Source of the DNA: Bacteroidales bacterium
GTDB lineage: Bacteria > Bacteroidota > Bacteroidia > Bacteroidales > UBA4181
Length of the DNA stretch: 5,095 nt
Assembly: GCA_031259205.1 (NCBI GenBank)
Contig: JAIRLS010000006.1
Coordinates: 1 to 5,095 of the forward strand
Direction of reading: 5' to 3'
Both the position numbers and the translations under genes were made by a program. Below the pieces are notes generated by a model. It saw only the letters and a list, made by a program, of their open reading frames with translations, was not told the origin of the DNA and did no database searches. This document shows, in pieces, positions 1 through 5,082 of the stretch; positions within the stretch are counted from its first letter, which is position 1; every line of letters begins with the position of its first letter.

Positions 1-167
1 GGAATAATCCAACTGCTGGGAACATTATATGCTCCCTCATTTTCAACATACCCTTCTTCATTTTGAAGAGGCAGGGTATTTTGGGCAAAACTACTAAACG
101 TAGTCATAAGCCCCATCATCGCCAAAAAGGCAATGATAAAAATCTTAATCTTTTGAAAATTTTTCAT
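1..167 (-). CDS. N-terminal part of a secreted protein of unknown function (cut by window edge)
   Basis: The first 55 codons of a minus-strand gene are present, starting at the ATG whose complement is 165-167 and running off the left edge without a stop. The translation begins MKNFQKIKIFIIAFLAMMGL, continues MTTFSSFAQNTLPLQ and ends in GYVENEGAYNVPSSWII. Residues 1-8 are basic, residues 9-24 hydrophobic, and SSFA before QN is a good signal peptidase I site, with cleavage after A28. The product is therefore probably exported to the periplasm or cell surface. The start is chosen because it gives a complete signal peptide, and the bases before it (ATTATAAAG) are the A-rich kind of leader usual in Bacteroidota. 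Too little of the mature protein is visible to name a family. It is divergent from the downstream ATPase gene. Confidence 0.75.
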   Translation of the reverse strand, partial: MKNFQKIKIFIIAFLAMMGLMTTFSSFAQNTLPLQNEEGYVENEGAYNVPSSWII

Positions 168-658
168 CTTTATAATGGTGATCCGTCTTTGCCTGTGTGT
201 ATATTTAATGTAAGGCGTGTGCGCAAAAACCGTGCTAAACCACGCACTCAGCGGTTTACAGAAGGATTTTATTTGCTTGAAAATCGTCATTTTTCGAACG
301 TTTTTCCGATAAAAACCGGAGGTTGTTTTATTTGACAAGTCGAAACTTGATAATACAAATATACAACATAAAAAAACGTTTTGCAAATTTATTTGTTAAT
401 AATTGTTAAATGTATTATTCATTGATGAAAACCGGCCCCGCAAATGGACACAGAGGAATACGGACAACACAGGGAGCCTCAAAAACGGCAAACCATGTAT
501 AATTTGTCCGGTAACATTCGCAACGGCAGCGAAGTAAAATTGCAACAGACTGACTGCAACGATGTTGAAAACACTTTTAAAAAAAATCAGTTTTTTATCG
601 AAATTATGTAACCTTTTTCAGCCTTCGCAGGTATATGTAAAAAACATTTATTAATAGA
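168..658. other. Divergent intergenic region, 491 bp, no confident gene
   Basis: This region lies between two divergent genes. Positions 168-430 are A/T-rich and hold the minus-strand promoter and its long leader. The leader contains a possible hairpin (CGTG 231-234 with CACG 241-244, plus AAAC and GTTT outside) and a second short inverted repeat (GTTTTT 300-305 with AAAAAC 311-316). Positions about 430-565 are richer in G+C and include an open frame from ATG 444 to TAA 609-611 (55 codons, product beginning MDTEEYGQHREPQ). It has no Shine-Dalgarno sequence and no family I recognise, so I do not call it a gene. No good plus-strand promoter for the ATPase gene was found; TATAATTTG at 498-506 is a near match with a spacer one base too long and no -33 box. 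No tRNA or other RNA gene was recognised. Confidence 0.6.
356..387 (-). promoter_or_regulatory. Candidate Bacteroidota-type promoter for the secreted-protein gene
   Basis: On the minus strand a TTTG box (complement of 384-387) is followed by TATATTTG (complement of 356-363). The centres of the two boxes are 26 bp apart, exactly the -33/-7 geometry described for the Bacteroides consensus TTTG / TAnnTTTG. Transcription would start near 352, giving a leader of about 185 nt before the ATG at 167. The match is seen directly; promoter activity is inferred. Confidence 0.5.
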
Positions 659-1063
659 ATGGAGAAATTGATAAAAATCACATCGGAGATGGATAACCTG
701 CATATCATTGAACGAACAGTGGATGATTTGTCGGCCAATTTCGGTATTGATCAAGTCGTTTACGGCAACTTGATGGTGGCTTCTATGGAAGCGGCCAACA
801 ATGCTATTATGCATGGCAACAAACTCAATCCTGAAAAATATGTTATATTTACATTCCTTATTGATGATGAGAAATTAATACTGACGGTAAAAGATGAAGG
901 ACCGGGGTTCGATTATACCCACATTCCGGATCCGACGTCGCCTGAAAACATTGAAAACTTGAATGGAAGAGGCGTATTCCTGATGTCAAAACTTTCGGAC
1001 AAGATCGAATTTGAAGATAATGGCAGTTTTGTCAAAATGACCTTTTTGCTCAAAAAGGTTTAA
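659..1063 (+). CDS. RsbW/SpoIIAB-like ATP-binding protein (GHKL ATPase, HATPase_c_2 type)
   Basis: This 134-residue protein is a single stand-alone GHKL ATP-binding domain, the usual length for anti-sigma factor kinases of the RsbW/SpoIIAB family. The N box is SMEAANNAIMHGN at residues 42-54, with E44 in the catalytic-base position and N48 as the likely Mg2+ ligand. The G1 box is DEGPGFD at 79-85 and the G2 box is GRGVFLM at 103-109. There is no sensor, receiver, phosphoacceptor-His or membrane domain, so it is not a two-component kinase. Family members bind a sigma factor and phosphorylate an STAS anti-anti-sigma partner on serine or threonine. No STAS protein, PP2C phosphatase or sigma factor is encoded nearby, so that role is inference. 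It is followed 2 bp later by ybeY, almost certainly in one transcript. The start at 659 gives the expected N-terminal strand (LIKITSEMDNL); the leader upstream is A-rich without a clear Shine-Dalgarno sequence. Confidence 0.88.
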   Translation: MEKLIKITSEMDNLHIIERTVDDLSANFGIDQVVYGNLMVASMEAANNAIMHGNKLNPEKYVIFTFLIDDEKLILTVKDEGPGFDYTHIPDPTSPENIENLNGRGVFLMSKLSDKIEFEDNGSFVKMTFLLKKV

Positions 1064-1065
1064 AC

Positions 1066-1512
1066 ATGGCCATCCGGTTTTTTTCCGACGGAATAGCTTT
1101 CCGGCTCCGTCATCAGCGGAAAATATCCCAATGGTTGCAAACGGTGGCTTTCCGGGAAAACAAGACCAGCGGCAACCTGACTTATGTATTCGTTTCGGAG
1201 CGGCGTATCCTGGAACTGAACCGTCAATTCCTGTGTCATAACGACTACACGGACATCATCACTTTCGACGACAGCACGGAAAAAGAAATCTCCGGCGAAA
1301 TGTATGTCTGTATCGATACCGTCCGGAAAAATGCCGAACGGTACCATACCGGATTTGAAAACGAACTCCTGCGTGTAATGGTGCATGGAATCCTGCATCT
1401 GTGCGGCTATAACGACAAGACGGAACAGGAACAGCAATCTATGCGTGCAAAAGAGAACGACAGCCTCTTGCTGCTGTCCGACAACTCCGTATTCCCGGAT
1501 CAATGGGAATGA
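1066..1512 (+). CDS. ybeY: Endoribonuclease YbeY (16S rRNA 3'-end maturation)
   Basis: This 148-residue protein belongs to the UPF0054/YbeY family of metal-dependent endoribonucleases, which act in the cytoplasm in 16S rRNA 3'-end processing and late 30S quality control. Family landmarks are in order: LNRQFLCHNDYTDIITF at about residues 51-67 (family pattern LN..fr..d.pTDvLsF), GEMYVCIDTVRKNA at 77-90, and the metal site VMVHGILHLCGYND at 104-117. In the classical H-x3-H-x5-H site the ligands are three histidines. Here H107 and H111 are kept, but the third position is D117. As far as I recall, other Bacteroidota YbeY proteins also carry Asp here, so this is probably a lineage variant rather than a dead enzyme. 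The start follows the ATPase stop by 2 bp, with AAAAAGG about 7 bases before the ATG as a ribosome site. The 3' end overlaps creD by 13 bp, tail to tail. Confidence 0.93.
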   Translation: MAIRFFSDGIAFRLRHQRKISQWLQTVAFRENKTSGNLTYVFVSERRILELNRQFLCHNDYTDIITFDDSTEKEISGEMYVCIDTVRKNAERYHTGFENELLRVMVHGILHLCGYNDKTEQEQQSMRAKENDSLLLLSDNSVFPDQWE

Positions 1513-2822
1513 TACCAGTCCACCTTTCTGGAAATGTACATGACGACTGCCAGCGCAACGAACAAGCCTATGCTGCCTATCAGTAAGGCAAGATCTTCCA
1601 TTTGCAGCACCGTGAAGAGGAAAATGTAGAGAAGAGAGAAAAAGCCTCCCATCAGGAAAGTTTGTTTCTTTTCCTTGAAAATGCTGTGTGAATAGCCGGT
1701 GATAAGCGTCACCACAGCTATAGCCGAGAGGAAGTACGCAAGATTGAAATTCATGTGCTCGGACAACGACAGCAACAAAGTGTAGAACAGTATCAAGCCA
1801 ATGCTTACCAACAGGTATTGCAAGGGATGGATGCGTTTCCGGCTGATGAGTTCCACCAGAAAAAAGACAAAGAAGGTGAGCGCAATGAACATGATGGCGT
1901 ATTTCACGGAACGTTCCGACTTCTGATAGTGATCCACCGGAATAATCAAGTGTACGCCAAATTGCGACCCGTGAATGTCGTAAGTATTGCCTGTCCACAT
2001 TTGAGGGAAATTGCGATTGTAGTTGTACACGTTCCACTGGGCGGTGAATCCTTGCGGCGTAACGTTGCGCTGTTCGGGGAGAAAAGCCCCGTCGAACTTG
2101 GGCGTTTCCCATGCGGACGACATCTCTAAATGGGTGGTTTTTCCGACCGGCGTAAAGAAAAGGCTGTGGCTTCCATTGAGCCGCAAATCGAACTCGAAGG
2201 TATAACCATCGCTCTCCTGCTTTTGGGCAGATAGCGGTATTTTGACGCTTACTCCCGACGACGCTATGTGCGTGTTGCTGCCCGGCGATACTTCCTCCTC
2301 CACTCCGTTCCAGTTGAAAACAATATCGTTGCGGATACCGCGCATGTCGGAAATTCCGATGCTCACAAAAGCATTTTCCCATTCAATGAGAGTGGGCTGC
2401 CTGTCCAGCCGGCTGAAGTCGGGATGAAGGAAACTGCCGCTCACCTTGATGTCCGACTGATATACCACCGCTTTGTAGAGGCTGCGATAACGGATTTCCG
2501 GAACTACCTCGCCAACGATATTCAGCTTTTCCGGCAAGAAATAAGCATATTCACGAATACGACTCACTTCTTTGTCCACTTTCTCCACTCGCTGGAACGG
2601 CACCACAATAACCGGCCCCGACAATTCCTGACTTTCACCCCATTTGGAACTGATCTCATTTTTCACAAGGGAATCCTCCCTTTGCCGTTCGGTAATCAGG
2701 CTCCTGACCATACTGACGGGAATCAACATCAGGAGTATCAACACTCCGATAACCATCGACTTGAAGGTGATGCTACCGGTTATTTTCTTCGCCACCGTTT
2801 GAAGACTGCTACTATTTTCCAT
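1500..2822 (-). CDS. creD: Inner membrane protein CreD
   Basis: This 440-residue protein matches the CreD family, a full-length inner-membrane protein named from the E. coli creABCD locus; its biochemical role is unresolved and links to envelope stress and beta-lactam response have been reported. One membrane segment lies at about residues 22-41. A large periplasmic beta-rich domain follows (about 45-300) with the motifs GPVIVVPF (69-76), RSLYKAVVYQSD (113-124) and SDMRGI (158-163). Five further membrane segments lie at about 306-325, 335-353, 357-378, 388-407 and 409-430. The C-terminal half has the signatures KYAIMFIALTFFVFFLVE, HPLQYLLVSIGLILFYTLLL, LSLSEH, MEDLALLIGSIGLF and SRKVDW. The ATG at 2820-2822 is the natural start, about 20 residues before the first membrane segment. 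No creB/creC two-component pair or other regulator is adjacent, so this copy is an orphan. Confidence 0.93.
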   Translation of the reverse strand: MENSSSLQTVAKKITGSITFKSMVIGVLILLMLIPVSMVRSLITERQREDSLVKNEISSKWGESQELSGPVIVVPFQRVEKVDKEVSRIREYAYFLPEKLNIVGEVVPEIRYRSLYKAVVYQSDIKVSGSFLHPDFSRLDRQPTLIEWENAFVSIGISDMRGIRNDIVFNWNGVEEEVSPGSNTHIASSGVSVKIPLSAQKQESDGYTFEFDLRLNGSHSLFFTPVGKTTHLEMSSAWETPKFDGAFLPEQRNVTPQGFTAQWNVYNYNRNFPQMWTGNTYDIHGSQFGVHLIIPVDHYQKSERSVKYAIMFIALTFFVFFLVELISRKRIHPLQYLLVSIGLILFYTLLLSLSEHMNFNLAYFLSAIAVVTLITGYSHSIFKEKKQTFLMGGFFSLLYIFLFTVLQMEDLALLIGSIGLFVALAVVMYISRKVDWYHSH

Positions 2823-2977
2823 TTCACTTGATTTTATTTGTTAATCCGACTTGGCTCGATCGTTCACGTAACCACATTGCAATCAGGCATATATATTGTC
2901 TGCACTTCACTTATGGAAGACTACGGATTTTTCATAACTTCCAATTGTCTGACATCCAATATACAGCAATTATTTGG

Positions 2978-3008
2978 CAAATATACAAATAAAATTGGAC
3001 TCGACAAA
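2978..3008 (-). promoter_or_regulatory. Candidate promoter of creD
   Basis: On the minus strand TTTG (complement of 3005-3008) precedes TATATTTG (complement of 2978-2985), with box centres 25 bp apart, close to the 26 bp expected for Bacteroidota -33/-7 promoters. Transcription would start near 2974, leaving a leader of about 150 nt before the creD ATG. The same 11 bases, CAAATATACAA on the plus strand, occur at the other candidate promoter (356-366). Activity is inferred. Confidence 0.45.
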
Positions 3009-3078
3009 CCGCCAACAAAAAATTGGATGAACATAAACGACTTTTCGCAATTGCAATATTTATAATTATTTGATTGTC

Positions 3079-3101
3079 AATAGTATATTAATATTGCTAT
3101 T
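3079..3101. repeat. A/T-rich inverted repeat downstream of the hydrolase gene
   Basis: AATAG (3079-3083) pairs with CTATT (3097-3101), and ATATT (3085-3089) with AATAT (3090-3094), with a small asymmetric bulge between. It lies 43 bp past the hydrolase stop codon. There is no G+C core and no U tract on the minus strand, so it is a poor intrinsic terminator; it could be a weak transcript-end hairpin or simply A/T-rich sequence. Confidence 0.3.
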
Positions 3102-3143
3102 CGTTTAATTACCTCGTTTTTATCCGCATATTCATATAGGAGG

Positions 3144-4496
3144 TTATTTTACAAACACTTGTTTTGTTCCTGCCACATAAGGTCTTGTGGTGATGGAATA
3201 TTCTCCTCCGTTGGGATCCTTATATACCAGTTCGACGTAAAAGGCGCTGAAATCTTTTTTCGGATATCCGGTAGTTACCTGCACAACACCCGTATTGGTC
3301 GGCGGGAGCGCTTTGCCCGTCCAGTGTGAATGGCGAAAATCCCGGCCGGATGATTCGGCTGTCCACAAGACGGCACGTACCGGCTGGTCGGTCGACGTTT
3401 TGATATTCAGCGTGATTTTTTTCCCTTTTTCGGTCAATGTCCATTGACATTCCGGATAGGGTTTCCGGTTCAGCGACAATCCGAAAAATGCGCTTAACGT
3501 GCTGTAAACTTGTTTCTTGTCACCTAACCCATGTCCGGCATTGGGGACGTAGCAGAGATAATTCTGCCCCGGTATTTCATCAATGTAGAGTTTCACAGCA
3601 TCGATTGTCCAGTAAGGGTCGTTGGTTCCCATAAAGAGCATTTTAGGCATGGTCAGTTTTGTGCGGTACGAATAGGGGTCAATCATTTCTACTACCGACT
3701 GGCCAAATTCGCTTTTGATGACTTGTGGGATTTCCAGTTTCACATAATCCTGAATTTCTTCGCTATAGGCGCCTCCGTACATTTCTTTTTGGTATTCGAG
3801 CGTTGCAGGCATGTTGAGCACGTCAATCACCATTGGAGCGATGGCTATCACGCGCGGATCCTGTGATGCGCCTGTGAGCCATGTAGCCCAGCCCCGTTTG
3901 GATGCGCCTGCCACCACAAAACGCCTGATTACGACGCCCGTTTTCTGTTCGGTAAACTCCTGTACGGCGTCCATTGCTTTACGGGCGCTTTTTACCATCG
4001 GGAACAGCAGAGGCCAGGAAAAATCCCCGTCTTTACGAAAGCCGTTCAATGTGTATGAAATTAGAGCGTCTTCGTTAAGACCGCCGTACAGCGGCTGATT
4101 GGGAACTTGCCGTATAATGGCGACAACAGCCTGATTTTTGGCTGCTATGACTGCCATTGCCTTCAATGTTCCATCGTTGGGGTTGGCCGTCTTGGGCAAA
4201 CCGTTTTCTACCGCACTTCCTGAGATAAACAGCAAAGCGCCGTCATGACCGACTTTTTCCGGAACCAGTACCATCAGTTCATGTCGCCACAATATCCCCT
4301 GCCATTTCTGCGAAATCAACAGAAGAGAATAAGCCTGCGTCTTATCCACCGGATAACTGTCCCGTACTTCCCACGCCCAGGTGGGATCGTTGTTGTTCAG
4401 ATAGGCGTCAAGCGCTGTTGACGGATTGACGGACTGAGCGCAAACAGAGGCTATAAAAAACAAGCCCGATAAAAAAAATGAAAAAAGACGTTTCAT
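3144..4496 (-). CDS. Secreted PhoPQ-activated pathogenicity-related family protein (PqaA-like alpha/beta-hydrolase)
   Basis: This 450-residue protein fits the PhoPQ_related family (Salmonella PqaA; Dictyostelium AprA is, as I recall, a eukaryotic member). Residues 1-20 form a signal peptide (MKRLF, a hydrophobic core, then VCA before Q21), so it is exported. The body is an alpha/beta-hydrolase fold. The likely nucleophile is S199 in GASKRGW (197-203), the likely acid is D293 in GTNDPYW (290-296), and the likely base is H322 in PNAGHGL (318-324). Other family-like stretches are PTWAWE (38-43), WRHELMVLVPE (70-80) and DGDFSWPLLFPMVKSA (156-171). Residues from about 348 look like a beta-sandwich tail. 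The substrate is unknown; the family name does not imply PhoPQ control here, and no phoPQ genes are present. The start is fixed by the signal peptide; the leader AATAATAAAACG lacks a Shine-Dalgarno sequence. The gene is probably monocistronic. Confidence 0.9.
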   Translation of the reverse strand: MKRLFSFFLSGLFFIASVCAQSVNPSTALDAYLNNNDPTWAWEVRDSYPVDKTQAYSLLLISQKWQGILWRHELMVLVPEKVGHDGALLFISGSAVENGLPKTANPNDGTLKAMAVIAAKNQAVVAIIRQVPNQPLYGGLNEDALISYTLNGFRKDGDFSWPLLFPMVKSARKAMDAVQEFTEQKTGVVIRRFVVAGASKRGWATWLTGASQDPRVIAIAPMVIDVLNMPATLEYQKEMYGGAYSEEIQDYVKLEIPQVIKSEFGQSVVEMIDPYSYRTKLTMPKMLFMGTNDPYWTIDAVKLYIDEIPGQNYLCYVPNAGHGLGDKKQVYSTLSAFFGLSLNRKPYPECQWTLTEKGKKITLNIKTSTDQPVRAVLWTAESSGRDFRHSHWTGKALPPTNTGVVQVTTGYPKKDFSAFYVELVYKDPNGGEYSITTRPYVAGTKQVFVK

Positions 4497-4517
4497 CGTT
4501 TTATTATTTATTCGATT

Positions 4518-4548
4518 ACGCGCAAATAATGTGCCAATTATAGCGCGT
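4518..4548 (-). promoter_or_regulatory. Inverted repeat over a possible promoter of the hydrolase gene
   Basis: ACGCGC (4518-4523) pairs with GCGCGT (4543-4548), and ATAAT (4526-4530) with ATTAT (4537-4541); the centre is GTGCCA. The G+C-rich outer arms stand out in an A/T-rich leader. The repeat lies 22-52 bp before the start codon and includes TATAATTG on the minus strand (complement of 4535-4542), 7 of 8 bases of the Bacteroidota -7 box. No convincing -33 TTTG sits 26 bp upstream, so the promoter is weakly supported. The arrangement would suit an operator for a dimeric regulator; that is inference. Confidence 0.35.
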
Positions 4549-4567
4549 GGAGTATAAATAATAAATA

Positions 4568-4594
4568 GGTTAATTCTTTTTTTGAGGCGCTATG
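4568..4594 (+). repeat. Left terminal inverted repeat
   Basis: The 27 bases begin GGTTAATTC, continue with seven T, and end GAGGCGCTATG. They match the reverse complement of 4954-4980 at 26 of 27 positions; the mismatch is the A at 4572. The T run followed by GAGGCGC is distinctive enough that chance pairing 360 bp apart is very unlikely. Confidence 0.85.
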
Positions 4595-4622
4595 AAAAAC
4601 AATTCTTCTGACCTCCACTAAA

Positions 4623-4646
4623 GCACGAAGGCACGAAGGCACGAAT
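4623..4646 (+). repeat. Three tandem 8-bp repeats (GCACGAAG)
   Basis: GCACGAAG at 4623-4630 and 4631-4638 is followed by GCACGAAT at 4639-4646. From memory, strings of this kind recur in intergenic repeats of Bacteroidota genomes. The unit is far too short and unspaced to be a CRISPR. Confidence 0.75.
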
Positions 4647-4650
4647 GTAG

Positions 4651-4669
4651 AGACGCACGGCGTGCGTCT
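4651..4669. repeat. Perfect short palindrome AGACGCACG / CGTGCGTCT
   Basis: Nine bases on each side of a central G pair perfectly (4651-4659 with 4661-4669), in practice an 8-bp stem with a GGC loop. It follows the GCACGAA repeats after only 4 bp, and the preceding GTAG has no partner after the right arm, so it may be a truncated copy of a longer palindrome. Confidence 0.75.
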
Positions 4670-4698
4670 GAAAAGCCATCCGCTTTGGATAATGCGGA

Positions 4699-4715
4699 AC
4701 GTCCTGAAAGGACGT
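4699..4715. repeat. Short hairpin ACGTCCT-GAA-AGGACGT
   Basis: A perfect 7-bp stem closes a 3-base loop. There is no T run after it on either strand, so it is not a terminator. It belongs to the hairpin-rich interior of the repeat element. Confidence 0.7.
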
Positions 4716-4720
4716 AACTT

Positions 4721-4747
4721 TCATAACCGCAGATCAACGACCTGAGG
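4721..4747 (+). repeat. Left copy of an internal TCATAACCGC hairpin unit (degenerate)
   Basis: TCATAACCGC begins a unit whose stem, CCGCAGATC (4727-4735) with GACCTGAGG (4739-4747), pairs at 7 of 9 positions. The same unit, inverted, lies at 4873-4899 with a perfect stem. The two share TCATAACCGC and the framework GG...TC/GAC...GG, so they look like diverged copies of one hairpin. Confidence 0.65.
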
Positions 4748-4770
4748 AAGCCTCTCCATAGCTTCTTCTG

Positions 4771-4843
4771 CCTGAACCGTAAGCTCGACGCAGTCAAAGG
4801 CAGGACAAGTACTGCTTTTGACTGCGTCGATTTTCAATTCAGG
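4771..4843. repeat. Large central hairpin: 19-bp stem with an outer 6-bp stem
   Basis: TCGACGCAGTCAAAGGCAG (4785-4803) pairs with 4812-4830 at 18 of 19 positions; the exception, G4799 opposite T4816, can be a G-U pair in RNA. The loop is GACAAGTA. Outside it, CCTGAA (4771-4776) pairs with TTCAGG (4838-4843). This is the most stable structure in the element and lies near the centre of its internal symmetry. Confidence 0.85.
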
Positions 4844-4872
4844 TAGCCGCACTGCTGCAGGAGGCCTCCTTT

Positions 4873-4899
4873 CCGCCGGTCAGCGACCGGCGGTTATGA
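4873..4899 (-). repeat. Right copy of the internal hairpin unit, perfect 9-bp stem
   Basis: CCGCCGGTC (4873-4881) and GACCGGCGG (4885-4893) pair perfectly around an AGC loop, followed by TTATGA. Read on the minus strand it begins TCATAACCGC like the copy at 4721-4747. The intact stem here against the worn one on the left suggests that this copy is the less decayed. Confidence 0.75.
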
Positions 4900-4953
4900 A
4901 AAGGGATGGGAAGAAAGCGGGAAATAAAACACGGATGGAACAGTCCGTTGACC

Positions 4954-4980
4954 CATAGCGCCTCAAAAAAAGAATAAACC
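4954..4980 (-). repeat. Right terminal inverted repeat
   Basis: The sequence runs CATAGCGCCTC, seven A, GAATAAACC, the reverse complement of 4568-4594 except for one base. Beyond it lies AAAGATTTAG, which does not extend the match. Confidence 0.85.
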
Positions 4981-5049
4981 AAAGATTTAGCCGTAAATTC
5001 CTTTCGCGGAGAGCCACAGTGTAGCGAAGCCGCGCACAATATAAAAGGG

Positions 5050-5082
5050 AAAAAGTCTTTTTTCGTGGGAAAAAGACTTTTT
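5050..5082. terminator. A/T-rich 13-bp hairpin, probable bidirectional terminator
   Basis: AAAAAGTCTTTTT (5050-5062) pairs perfectly with AAAAAGACTTTTT (5070-5082) around the 7-base loop TCGTGGG. An A run before and a T run after the core give it terminator shape on both strands. The core is only three base pairs (GTC/GAC), so efficiency is uncertain. Because the arms are near-palindromes themselves, the sequence is also a 20-bp direct repeat (GGGAAAAAG at 5047 and 5067). It probably ends a gene lying to the right of the window. Confidence 0.5.

Larger units (their letters stand above)
2823..3143. other. Intergenic region upstream of creD, 321 bp, A/T-rich, no gene
   Basis: This gap separates the creD start from the end of the hydrolase gene; both are on the minus strand. 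It holds the candidate creD promoter and four copies of one hexamer around it: TCCAAT at 2940-2945 and 2955-2960, and its complement ATTGGA at 2994-2999 and 3022-3027. The palindrome ATTGCAAT occurs twice, at 2876-2883 and 3050-3057. The plus-strand open frame at 2838-3065 has no ribosome site, no recognisable motif and a composition typical of translated A/T-rich spacer, so I do not call it a gene. No strong terminator with a U tract follows the hydrolase gene. Confidence 0.6.
4568..4980. mobile_element. 413-bp MITE-like repeat element bounded by a 27-bp inverted repeat, no coding capacity
   Basis: Positions 4568-4594 and 4954-4980 are inverted copies of one 27-bp sequence with a single mismatch. 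The interior is a mosaic of short tandem repeats and hairpins, much of it folding symmetrically around about 4808, and no reading frame resembles a transposase. Small size, near-perfect terminal inverted repeats and no coding capacity are the marks of a miniature inverted-repeat transposable element. No clear target-site duplication was found: a TAA lies just outside TTC...GAA on both sides, but that uses bases already inside the repeat. The alternative is an invertible DNA segment, since Bacteroidota use inverted repeats of this length for phase variation; I found no good promoter inside it. It begins 71 bp upstream of the hydrolase gene. Confidence 0.55.

Noticed and set aside
63..335. 90-codon plus-strand open frame
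   Set aside because: It is antisense to the signal-peptide gene and then runs through its leader. It is Lys/Arg/His-rich and has no recognisable motif.
1060..2382. Long 440-codon minus-strand open frame antisense to ybeY and across creD
   Set aside because: It is a shadow: it is unusually rich in His, Arg and Cys, shows no motifs, and overlaps two well-identified genes in other frames.
1755..2831. Several plus-strand open frames antisense to creD
   Set aside because: creD is certain from membrane segments and family motifs; these are shadows.
2838..3065. 75-codon plus-strand open frame upstream of creD
   Set aside because: There is no ribosome site or motif, and it lies across the candidate creD promoter.
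3137..3142. AGGAGG, a perfect Shine-Dalgarno sequence on the plus strand
   Set aside because: No start codon with an open frame follows at proper spacing, and it lies antisense to the end of the hydrolase transcript.
3437..4098. Plus-strand open frames antisense to the hydrolase gene
   Set aside because: The hydrolase reading has a signal peptide and catalytic motifs; the antisense frames have neither.
4623..4646. Possible CRISPR array
   Set aside because: The repeats are 8 bp with no spacers, and there are no cas genes.
4699..4893. Hairpins as intrinsic terminators
   Set aside because: None is followed by a T run on either strand; they fit repeat-element structure better.
4839..5039. 66-codon minus-strand open frame at the right end
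   Set aside because: It runs through a hairpin repeat and the right terminal repeat, so its codons are set by repeat structure. Similar 'hypothetical proteins' arise wherever such repeats are translated.
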